Assembly: GCA_017483985.1 (NCBI GenBank)
Contig: JAFUUB010000119.1
Coordinates: 1 to 34,059, forward strand
DNA: 34,059 bases
From: Bacteroidales bacterium
GTDB lineage: Bacteria > Bacteroidota > Bacteroidia > Bacteroidales > UBA932
Direction: 5' to 3'
Positions 15,014 through 23,533 of the stretch are shown here, in pieces. Below the pieces are notes generated by a model. It had not been told where the DNA came from and did not search any database. It saw only the letters and a list, made by a program, of their open reading frames with translations. Numbering within the stretch: position 1 is the stretch's first letter; each line of letters begins with the position of its first letter. Made by a program: the position numbers and the translations under genes.

Positions 15014-18000
15014 AGGACTCGTCGTTGAGGAAATCTTTCAGTATGGATCCGCCCGGCATGTAGTCGAAGATGCCCATTTCAACGGCATTCTTCAACTTCT
15101 CCCGGACGATGTACGGCTCCACGAAGGACGTATAGACAAACTGCATGTTCTCAATGTCAAGCGGCAGTTCGGACAGCAGCGGGAAGATCTTGGACAGACG
15201 GGGGTCATGGTAGATCAGGTCGGGATCGACCGCACGGTTCTGCATCTGGAAACGGGTAGACTCCAGGATATGCAGGACATGGTCCAGGTCCCAGCGCTCA
15301 TGGTCGGTCCTCCGGAGTTCCGGGAAAGCGGCCAGCAGGATGGACTGGGGCGCTTCGGCATCCGGCTGGTCGAACCGGAAGACCATGCCGGCCACATTCT
15401 CCGCCAGGGGAAGATACTCCATCCAGGCATCGAAGACCAGACCGGCATACTGGTCGCGAAGGCCTTTGCGGCCCAGACGGTCCCTGCCGAAGAGGACCAG
15501 CGAATCCGCGCTGTCCGGCGTATCGTCCTCCGCAAGCGGAAGCCCGATCCACCGGCCGTTCTTCTCGACGGAGGAGCGCATCTGAAGGATGACAGGTTCT
15601 TCCTCCTTCATCAGCGCGATCTCCTGGAACATGGCCAGCTTGTTCCACTCCCCGACACTCGGACGTACGGCGCCCACACCGTCCATCCAGCTCTGGAAGG
15701 AATCGGCGGAGACCTTGTAATGGGCCGGGCCCTCACGGAGCGCCTGGCTGAATTCCGCCTCCCATCCCTCTTCTATGAAGCCGTTCGGACAGAAACGCGG
15801 AAGGACCTTGAAGGACTTGAGTGTCAGCATCTGGATGGCAGCGGTGACATCATCGGCCGTAAGGGTTTCGGAGGTGGCGGGGTACTTCGCCTCGGCAGCA
15901 CGCACACGGCGCATCAGTTCGTTCCGCACCGCGATGAACTGGGCCATGAACTTTTCCTGGCCGGCCAGGATCTCATCGTAGGTGATCCGCGCGGCGATCC
16001 GGTCAATGCCCTTGAGGGACAGGCCCACGGGATATTGTGCCGCCGCTTCGAAGACGCCGCAGGTGACACATTCTCCCAGCAGGGTCAGGATTTCCTCGAG
16101 GTCTGCGTCGGACAGGCCGACAGCCGGGTCATAGCCGCCCACGACCCGGGACATTCCCTGTACCAGGGAAACAAGCGAGGCATGCAGGGTGACATAGCGG
16201 CTGCGGAGTTCCTCCATGTCCGTCGTCTGCTGGATGTCGGCGTCGGATACCACCTTAGGATTCCACTCAGACACCGTCATGACGGAAGCATGGCTGAGCA
16301 TCGTCCGGATCGTGCCGATCCGGAGGGAATCCTCATACAAGGTGAAAGCGGGGGCTTCCCGGATCTCGAAGACCTCCTTCTCGGCGGGATCGCCCGTCAG
16401 GATCCGGACCGTTCCGCGGAACTTGCCGTTGGCGTTCCGCCAGCGATATTCCAGCAAGTTATGGAAAGCGTTCGCATTGCCGGAAACGTAGAGATACTCG
16501 AGCGGTTCGATCCCGAGCTGGCCCAATGTCACGCAAGGATCCATGAAGGACTCCGTCTCGACCGGATCCGTATATTCGACCTTGAACCAGACGTTGTCCA
16601 TGCTCCCGAGTTTTTCCAGGACCCAGGCGTTCAGGCCCGGCTCGGCCTTCGCCATCCGGCCCTTGGCGGCGGAAGAGCCGCCCGGCAGGAGCAAGCCGAT
16701 CTTGTGTGCCACGGGGACATAGTCCAGCGGCGTTTGCAGGATCGCCGGATCCGGCAGGTTGCCGGTTCCCTTGGCCATGAAACGCGTGATGGCGGTGAAG
16801 GAAGCGTCGTCCCCGGCCACCAGCCGGTGCACACCTTCGGCGAGCAGCATGTCGTTCAGGGCATCGTAGGCGTCATACATCCGTTCGATGCACTGGAACA
16901 GGACCTTGCGCATCGTCACGTCGTCGTTGAAGAAAGGAGTCTTGCACAGCACCCCGTACCACGGCAGGTGTTCCCGGTTCTTTTCCAGCCACTTGGACAG
17001 TCTTCCGTTATAGTTCCAGTCTTTCAGGAAGGTATTCAGCAGGGCTTCGCCGTTGATGACCTGCATCATGTAGTTGGCGGCCTTCACTTTCCGTTCTTCG
17101 GTCCGCTCCGCCTCGATGTCGATGACCAGCGGGAAGAGCTTGCGGAGCGGATAGATGAAGCCGTCCATCGTCGTCTCGTACAGCGTGAAGGCATCATGCA
17201 GGTAGCGCTCGAGGTCCGCGCCCAGCACGACGGCGGAGGACATTCCGTTCTTCAGTCCGTCGACCATCCGGAGCGCCGCGCGTGCCCGCATGGAAGAAAG
17301 GTTGACGCACATGTGCGGATCCCCTTCCACGCCCTGGGTGTTCAGGTAGGCCGCACGAAGCACGGCAGCCGACAGCGCATGCTGGATGGAAGGAGCCAGG
17401 ATGAACTCTCCCTTGTCCTTCTGTTTCTTGTCCTTGTCCCGGTTCTCCTCGAGGTCGAAGACCCAGCCATATGCACCGACTGCCGGCGTAAGGTTGACCT
17501 TTTTCCTGCCTTCCGGATGTTTCAGCAGGTAATAGGACATGCCCGTGAACCAGGCGTCGAGCCGATGGGTGAACAGATCCATGAATTCACAGACCAGCGC
17601 TTCCAGTTCCTTTTCGTTAGCCGTCAGATTGTTCGCCGCGAAGGCCTCACGCAAGGCATTCTTCTGCGCGTCCAGCGACATCGGCTCGATGGCATCCCCG
17701 ACCGGCGTCGCCCGGAAATAATCGGCCTTGCCCAGCGGCAGCAGCGCATCTCCGGGCTCCGCGCCCCGGTTGGGAAGCAACGGTGAATCGATCATCCAGC
17801 GGCTGTTGACGTCCAGCGAGCGGGGGGCCTGGCCGGCCATGATCAGGTAGTCGCGTTCCGCATCGGCTCCGGCGAGCCGTTCGGCAGCGACGACACCATC
17901 CTGCCGGAGGCGTTTCCACTCATTCCCGAGATTGACCAGCGTCTTGTATAGGTAAGACAGCATGAAATCTTCGCCGCTCTTGATCGAGGCGAGGACTTTC

Positions 18001-19715
18001 TCGTGGTCCGTCACAGGCAGGATGCCGTAGGGAACGTTGCCGATCCGGAAGAGCGGGAATATGCTGCCTGCACAGACATTGTCTTCCAGGAAGCGGCCGA
18101 CGAAGTCCATGAACTTCATGAAGTCTTCATTTTCACCGACGAAGGAGGAAGTGACCCGGTTCCACAACGTTCGGACGGCGATCTTCGTCTTCTCCCGGTC
18201 GGTCCGGTTGAAATGCGGGACATGGCCCAGACTGTTCTCGAAATTCATTTCCAGGTCCGTCGCCATCTGGCTGGCATCCGCACGGTCCGGATCCTTCCAG
18301 ATGTCCTCCACTTCGATTTCATACCGGAGCAGCATTTCCTCATCCTTGGAGATGACATCCGTACCGGCGCCGCCGTCGACCAGGTTGGTCGGACTGTGGC
18401 GGCTGATGAAATCCATGCCGCCGCCCAGGTAGTTATGGCCGTTGAACAGGTCTTCCAGCCGTTTCATGTCCTTGTTGCCGCAAAGGCCGAGCACATAGAT
18501 GTACCGGAAGGCCGTTTCGTCTTTCTCCAGCGGAAGCGAAATGGCCATGCCATCCGCATAGGCCTGCTGGTAATCTGCCATCCAGGAGAGCGGACCCTTG
18601 AAGGAGAACAACTTTTCCTTCCGCTCGATCGACGCGTTCAGGGCCTCCTGGTCCGGAACCATCTTGATGTTGTGGTTGACCGGGTTGCCGAAGCACAGCC
18701 GCTGCGGCTTGTTCTTGTCCATCGGTTCCGCAATCAGCAGGAACCGGTCCGGAAGGAGGTTCACCTTCGGCGCATGCGGCTTGCCGCTCTTGTCCAGCTT
18801 GACATGGAAGACCTTGTTCTTCGGATCATCCAGATACTTGCGGATCAGTTTTTCCAAGGAAATCCGCTTGCCGACCAGCTTGTCTGCCAGCAACTTGGTA
18901 TCATGCCGCATGGACTTGAGGAGGGTATAATCCGCATCCCAGGCCTCGAGCGTCCGCGTGTTGTTGGTATAATACGGATACCGGTCATAGAAATCCTGGA
19001 AGGAATCCAGCCGGGAGGAAAGGTAATTCAGCGAGGAGGAAAGCTTGTCGTACAGATAGTCGACGATCCGGTCGCAATACATGATGCCGCGGTCGATGAC
19101 CGCCAGGTCATCCTTCAGTTTCTCCATGCATTCACGGAGGATTCTCTCGTTCTCGGACTCCCCTGTCGCGGCATGGACCGCGCCGGAGTCGTCGATCAGC
19201 ACGCCTTCCAGGTGCTCGGTGATGGCATCGCAGGCCGTATCGACATCGGCAAGCCGCCCGTAAGGACGACGGTAGAACAGGGGCCCTCCCTTGCGATACT
19301 TGTCGAGGTCGTCGAACCGCGTCTGCCGTACGATCCAGGCGGCATGTCCCGGCTCATATTTGTCGCAGAGCACCTGCCATGCCTCGTACTCCCGTTTCTC
19401 GCTTCCGCTGGCGATGAACCATTGCATCCAGAAATGCTGTCCGTCGGAGTATTCGGCCGGCGTGAGCGACTCCCGCGAATAATCCAGGAAAATCTCGTCC
19501 GGAAAGATGCGGACACACAGTTCCCGGCGCCACTCCATCGGCGCAGAAGAAGACGGGACCTTCTCCCCGGGGGCCGGATACTTCGGGAAAGACCCTTCCC
19601 GGAAATGGGTTTCCAGCCTCAGCGGCAGCAACAGGAGCGGCTGGTTGGAATCGATTTGCGAAAGAAGCGTGGAAAACGCTGCTTTTCGTACCTGCTGGGT
19701 TTCATTCTTGCTCAT
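15003..19715 (-). CDS. 1570-residue conserved giant protein (unknown function)
   Basis: This large soluble protein has no signal peptide or clear membrane helix. Landmarks in order: QPLLLLPLRLETHF (about 20-34), VRIFPDEIFLDYSRESLTPAE, an NYLGGGMDFISRHSPTN segment, IGNVPYGILPVTD (about 557), MRARAALRMVDGLKNGMSSA (about 807), YDALNDMLLAEGVHRLVAGD (about 946), and FRFDQPDAEAPQSILLAAFP near 1440. I recall the same string of motifs (LLLPxRLETRF, GxxPYGVLPV, LLLAESVHQ, PxxAPQxxLLA) in uncharacterised giants from several bacterial phyla, so the family is old and conserved, but I know of no assigned function. There is no nucleotide-binding, protease or glycosidase signature. A gap of 12 bases separates it from the upstream 1264-residue gene and it overlaps the next gene by 11. 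Confidence 0.75.
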   Translation of the reverse strand: MSKNETQQVRKAAFSTLLSQIDSNQPLLLLPLRLETHFREGSFPKYPAPGEKVPSSSAPMEWRRELCVRIFPDEIFLDYSRESLTPAEYSDGQHFWMQWFIASGSEKREYEAWQVLCDKYEPGHAAWIVRQTRFDDLDKYRKGGPLFYRRPYGRLADVDTACDAITEHLEGVLIDDSGAVHAATGESENERILRECMEKLKDDLAVIDRGIMYCDRIVDYLYDKLSSSLNYLSSRLDSFQDFYDRYPYYTNNTRTLEAWDADYTLLKSMRHDTKLLADKLVGKRISLEKLIRKYLDDPKNKVFHVKLDKSGKPHAPKVNLLPDRFLLIAEPMDKNKPQRLCFGNPVNHNIKMVPDQEALNASIERKEKLFSFKGPLSWMADYQQAYADGMAISLPLEKDETAFRYIYVLGLCGNKDMKRLEDLFNGHNYLGGGMDFISRHSPTNLVDGGAGTDVISKDEEMLLRYEIEVEDIWKDPDRADASQMATDLEMNFENSLGHVPHFNRTDREKTKIAVRTLWNRVTSSFVGENEDFMKFMDFVGRFLEDNVCAGSIFPLFRIGNVPYGILPVTDHEKVLASIKSGEDFMLSYLYKTLVNLGNEWKRLRQDGVVAAERLAGADAERDYLIMAGQAPRSLDVNSRWMIDSPLLPNRGAEPGDALLPLGKADYFRATPVGDAIEPMSLDAQKNALREAFAANNLTANEKELEALVCEFMDLFTHRLDAWFTGMSYYLLKHPEGRKKVNLTPAVGAYGWVFDLEENRDKDKKQKDKGEFILAPSIQHALSAAVLRAAYLNTQGVEGDPHMCVNLSSMRARAALRMVDGLKNGMSSAVVLGADLERYLHDAFTLYETTMDGFIYPLRKLFPLVIDIEAERTEERKVKAANYMMQVINGEALLNTFLKDWNYNGRLSKWLEKNREHLPWYGVLCKTPFFNDDVTMRKVLFQCIERMYDAYDALNDMLLAEGVHRLVAGDDASFTAITRFMAKGTGNLPDPAILQTPLDYVPVAHKIGLLLPGGSSAAKGRMAKAEPGLNAWVLEKLGSMDNVWFKVEYTDPVETESFMDPCVTLGQLGIEPLEYLYVSGNANAFHNLLEYRWRNANGKFRGTVRILTGDPAEKEVFEIREAPAFTLYEDSLRIGTIRTMLSHASVMTVSEWNPKVVSDADIQQTTDMEELRSRYVTLHASLVSLVQGMSRVVGGYDPAVGLSDADLEEILTLLGECVTCGVFEAAAQYPVGLSLKGIDRIAARITYDEILAGQEKFMAQFIAVRNELMRRVRAAEAKYPATSETLTADDVTAAIQMLTLKSFKVLPRFCPNGFIEEGWEAEFSQALREGPAHYKVSADSFQSWMDGVGAVRPSVGEWNKLAMFQEIALMKEEEPVILQMRSSVEKNGRWIGLPLAEDDTPDSADSLVLFGRDRLGRKGLRDQYAGLVFDAWMEYLPLAENVAGMVFRFDQPDAEAPQSILLAAFPELRRTDHERWDLDHVLHILESTRFQMQNRAVDPDLIYHDPRLSKIFPLLSELPLDIENMQFVYTSFVEPYIVREKLKNAVEMGIFDYMPGGSILKDFLNDESYEL

Positions 19716-19727
19716 ACGGCCCAGGTT

Positions 19728-22700
19728 TTATTTTTTCAGGAACAAGGAAAGATGCTTGCCCATGATGGACAGGTCATTTTTCAGGGTATTGGCGAACTGT
19801 GCGGAATCCATGTCCTCCCGGAAATCGGAGCCATTCTCTTCCACCAGGAAGTCCAGGCCTTCCACATCTTCCGCGAACGTCAGGATGAAGCCATAGTCCT
19901 TCTTGGCCGGATTGCCGAGTGCGGTGGCGAAAGAGATGCTGAATCCGAGCAGCAACGTGTCGCCGGCGATGAAGGTCTCCATGACCGGCAGCCGGATGCC
20001 TTGGTTCTCCTCGGTTGCTGCAGGATCGTATGTGAGCTGCCTGTCATCCGTAAGCACCGCACGGTGCAGGTAGACACGGGTCTTCGGATACAGACGCAGC
20101 AGCCGGCCCTTGATCGCGAAGATCAGCAGGCTTTCCTTCCCCTTCTGCATATTGCCGCCCAGCGGTTTGGTCCAGGTATGCATGGACGTGATATCGAAGA
20201 AGGTATCCTTCCGGATGCTGGAGACGCTGCTCTCGGAATCCCAGAACTTGCGGAAATAGGAACCGCGCTGGTCCGTCGGGTATTCCCGCCAGAGCAGTTC
20301 CCGCCCCATCTCGGTATTCAAGCCGGCCAGATAGGCCTCCACGAAGGCGGTATCGCTCTCGAACAGCGTGACACTGTCTTCCGGCAGCTGCGCCGCCCCG
20401 GGCACGATCATTTCCTCGGAGAATTCCTTCAGGTAGAAATAGGTCGGCTCCGGGAAGATCGGATAGGCCAGGATCGGATACTTGGAACGAAGCAGGTCGT
20501 CCACATAGTCCGCCCGCAGTTTCGCACCCGTCAGCGTGTCCGCGAAGAATTCGGAATAGTAGTCACTGACTTCACCGACCGCTTCTTCATACGGGACGTC
20601 ATCCCGCATGGTCGGCGGCTGGACCTTGGGAGGAGCCGGAGCCGGGGCTTTCGGCGGGAACTTGGCCTCCAGCTGCTCCAGCAGCCCGTTGTATTCCTTC
20701 CAGAGACTCATGTACGGCAGCAAGTAACGGTCTTCCTTGTTCAGCAAGAAGTCACGGTAATCCTCCGGCGTGTTGAACGTCTGGATTTCGTTTACAAAGG
20801 TCTTGGAGCAGGCATAAACGGCGGAAGGCTGGGTTTTCAAATACTCCGCGGCTTTTCCCCAGTAATACGCATCGATCTGGTCCTCCTGTTCTTTTTCTTC
20901 CGAAGAAACATAGTCACGTTTCGGGACATCGATATGGCCGATACTGACATAATCGCCGTTATAAACAGCAATCACGGAAAACTTTTGAGGGATAATAACC
21001 CGCAGTTCAGGACAATTCTCATCCAAAGACTTGACCAGGCCGGCAGCCGGAAGGTTATAGAAAAACGCGACAGGACGATCATTCGGCGAAATGTGGTTGA
21101 GATTGTCAACCCTTACCCTCTCCCGCAAATAATCGATATCGGAGAAATAAACATCTCCATCCGGCAGCCGGAACCGCGTAAAGGGTTTTGCCTCGCCGAA
21201 ATACCGGAGGTAATCATCGTGCGGGAGGACCACCATATTGGGAAACACATTCTCAACTACATTACGGGATGTACCCGTCATATTGATCATAAAATCATCA
21301 TGGTCATAACTCGGTTGCGGAATGGAGGGTACAAAATACCCCGCACAAGGATGATGGTCGAAGCCTCGGTCGAAAAACAGTTTCCGGGCCTCTTCATTCA
21401 GCCGCGGTCCCCATTCCACCAGACCCCTTTCTTTGGCGTAACGGGCGAAACAGCCATACCAACCGATGGCACTGGAGGGAATGGTCCGGCCGTCAAAAGC
21501 CATGTAATCCGGAAGATATTTCATCCCCATAACAGCCGGACTCAAGTGTCTCGTACTTACAGCTGCACAAACGGATTCCAGATTTCCATGCTGTGCCGCC
21601 AACGCGACGTCTTCCATCTGACTATAGCTACCACCATCCTTGTATAACATGGAAGTGACGATCTTCGTACGATAATGATACACGTCCTGCGGACCCATCA
21701 TATAGCCGGGTTTGCTCCCGGGCGCGTCCCCGCTTATCGACTTCTTGTGGAAATGATCTTTCACGTAGGTCTGAAAGATATACTCGAAAATGGAGACGAA
21801 AGCGACATCCGAATACTTGCGCAGGGCGGCGAGGGAATACGCTCCTTCACAGTACGGATCCGGGAACGCGCAGGTATGGTGTTCCAGCATGTTCTCCATC
21901 AAGGTCTTGGTATCCAGGCCTTCGACAATCTTGGCGACCTGGTCGGTCATCCTGTGGAACGTCGGCGTCGCAAAGGCCGCCGCCACGTCCATCCCCGCCA
22001 GTGCGGCGGTGATCGACGAATCCTTCCCCGCGTCGTCCCGGGAATTCGCATCCTTCATCGCACCCAGGTAGAACATCAGGGAGGCCAGGTACTTGTTGTC
22101 CTTGCCATACTGACCGACCACCTTGCCCTGCAGGGAATTGTTGGCTCCGATGCTGAGCAGGCGCTGGTACAGGACCTGGTTGAACGCCTGTACCGCCTCC
22201 ACCTGCTTCCAGGCGCGGTCCATCAGTTCCTCCTGATTGTCGATGACGGCTTTCCGGCCCAGCCCGGCCGCCACCCGGTAACGGACATCCAGGTTCACCT
22301 TTTCCAACCATTCATATTTGTCCAGCGAAGTCGCCATGGCATGGCGGGCGCCGTAGGCGGGCGGTACGACCCAGGGATCGTCATCCTGCAACTGCTGCAA
22401 CGGAGTGCCCTCGATCTCGGCATCGATATCTTCGGCATTCTCCAGGAACACCGGATTGAGTCCGACCAGATCCTTCAGGTTCTTGTACAAAGGAGCCTCG
22501 CCGCCTGTCTTGGCGGGGAAAGGGGCTTCCACTTCTCCCTGCTGGGGCGCACGGGTGGCCGCCGGCAGGATGATGGTCCTGCGGGCGTCGCCGGGCCGGA
22601 TCACCGAATAGTCGAAACCGTTTCCCATATGGGCGACGTCGGTCGGAACACCGGGTTTGGTCGGCTGGCCGAGCGTCAGGGCCTCGACCAGGCCTTCGAA

Positions 22701-23522
22701 ACTGAGGGTGCCGGTCTTGAACGACCACGAATAATAGATTGGGAACTCCAACCCCCGCGTCTTGGACTTCTGCACCTCATAGGAATCCCACGCGGCGGTC
22801 TGGGCCGGGATCTGGTCCAATGCTTCAGGACCGATGCCCAATCCCCGGAGGCGGCCGGTTTCAAAAGAGGGCACCAGGCACACGACATAGTCGGTATATT
22901 CTTCCAGGTCCACCATGTCACTGTGCTCCATTCCCTCCTTCCAGCCACGGAGGCTGATGATACGGGAAAGCATCGGTGCCTCGGATTCCGGGCCCTGGGC
23001 ATGGGCGGCCCGGGACAGTTCCCGGATGTCAAAGAACACCTCCGCATATTCTTCGGGCGTGCCGGTGAAACTCAGGAAAGGAAGATGGTTCTCCGGCTTC
23101 TGGATGTTGATCAGGTCCGCCCGGAACGTCAGCAACGCAAGCCAGGGGCGCAGGCGTCCGTCCGCGCTCGGCTTGGCTGGCGTATACCGCCAGGGGAAAT
23201 CCGGTTCCCAGAATTCGATATAGGGGAAATAGCTGACCGGGAGCCCATCCGAACCCTTGTTCGGATGGCACAGGGATACGGAATTTTCATGGATGCCTGC
23301 CACGTCGGCGGGTCCATATAGCGCGATATCCTTTACCTTCGTATAGGAAGTCCCCTCCTTGTCAGACCTGCCGGCATAAGCCCGGTACTGGGAATGGATG
23401 GAAAGGGCCGCCCGCATGCGGGCCAGGGCATCGTTACCCTCGACCTTTCCGAAGACTTCCTCTTCCGAAATACTGTTGGCCAGGCCCTTGCGGACCCATG
23501 GGAAAAATACTGTATTGCTCAT
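19728..23522 (-). CDS. 1264-residue conserved giant protein with a low-GC central domain (unknown function)
   Basis: There is no signal peptide. An N-terminal domain has IALYGPADVAGIHENSVS, then YFPYIEFWEPDFPWRYTPA and GRLRPWLALLTF (about 95-130). A proline-rich hinge lies near residues 960-970 (PPKAPAPAPPKVQPPTM). The C-terminal domain carries AFVEAYLAGLNTEMGRELLW (about 1058-1077), continuing into REYPTDQRGSYFRKFW. IFAIKGRLLRLYPKTRVY (about 1133-1150) and ETFIAGDTLLLGFSISF follow. The phrases NxEMxRELLWREYPTDQRGTYFR and IRGxLLRRYPNTxVY recur, as I recall, in uncharacterised giants from other phyla that lie beside DUF6603 proteins. About residues 720-860 are encoded by DNA of about 46% GC (hand count over 20941-21360) against about 62% in a flanking line. 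A central segment may therefore have been exchanged. Operon position: 11 bases after the DUF6603 gene. Confidence 0.75.
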   Translation of the reverse strand: MSNTVFFPWVRKGLANSISEEEVFGKVEGNDALARMRAALSIHSQYRAYAGRSDKEGTSYTKVKDIALYGPADVAGIHENSVSLCHPNKGSDGLPVSYFPYIEFWEPDFPWRYTPAKPSADGRLRPWLALLTFRADLINIQKPENHLPFLSFTGTPEEYAEVFFDIRELSRAAHAQGPESEAPMLSRIISLRGWKEGMEHSDMVDLEEYTDYVVCLVPSFETGRLRGLGIGPEALDQIPAQTAAWDSYEVQKSKTRGLEFPIYYSWSFKTGTLSFEGLVEALTLGQPTKPGVPTDVAHMGNGFDYSVIRPGDARRTIILPAATRAPQQGEVEAPFPAKTGGEAPLYKNLKDLVGLNPVFLENAEDIDAEIEGTPLQQLQDDDPWVVPPAYGARHAMATSLDKYEWLEKVNLDVRYRVAAGLGRKAVIDNQEELMDRAWKQVEAVQAFNQVLYQRLLSIGANNSLQGKVVGQYGKDNKYLASLMFYLGAMKDANSRDDAGKDSSITAALAGMDVAAAFATPTFHRMTDQVAKIVEGLDTKTLMENMLEHHTCAFPDPYCEGAYSLAALRKYSDVAFVSIFEYIFQTYVKDHFHKKSISGDAPGSKPGYMMGPQDVYHYRTKIVTSMLYKDGGSYSQMEDVALAAQHGNLESVCAAVSTRHLSPAVMGMKYLPDYMAFDGRTIPSSAIGWYGCFARYAKERGLVEWGPRLNEEARKLFFDRGFDHHPCAGYFVPSIPQPSYDHDDFMINMTGTSRNVVENVFPNMVVLPHDDYLRYFGEAKPFTRFRLPDGDVYFSDIDYLRERVRVDNLNHISPNDRPVAFFYNLPAAGLVKSLDENCPELRVIIPQKFSVIAVYNGDYVSIGHIDVPKRDYVSSEEKEQEDQIDAYYWGKAAEYLKTQPSAVYACSKTFVNEIQTFNTPEDYRDFLLNKEDRYLLPYMSLWKEYNGLLEQLEAKFPPKAPAPAPPKVQPPTMRDDVPYEEAVGEVSDYYSEFFADTLTGAKLRADYVDDLLRSKYPILAYPIFPEPTYFYLKEFSEEMIVPGAAQLPEDSVTLFESDTAFVEAYLAGLNTEMGRELLWREYPTDQRGSYFRKFWDSESSVSSIRKDTFFDITSMHTWTKPLGGNMQKGKESLLIFAIKGRLLRLYPKTRVYLHRAVLTDDRQLTYDPAATEENQGIRLPVMETFIAGDTLLLGFSISFATALGNPAKKDYGFILTFAEDVEGLDFLVEENGSDFREDMDSAQFANTLKNDLSIMGKHLSLFLKK

Positions 23523-23533
23523 GACCGTATCTC

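Noticed and set aside
18003..21647. A 1214-codon forward frame spanning the antisense of two giant genes
   Set aside because: It crosses the boundary between two real reverse-strand genes and lacks domain motifs. It is also a shadow frame, as are 15207-17786 and 21675-23321.
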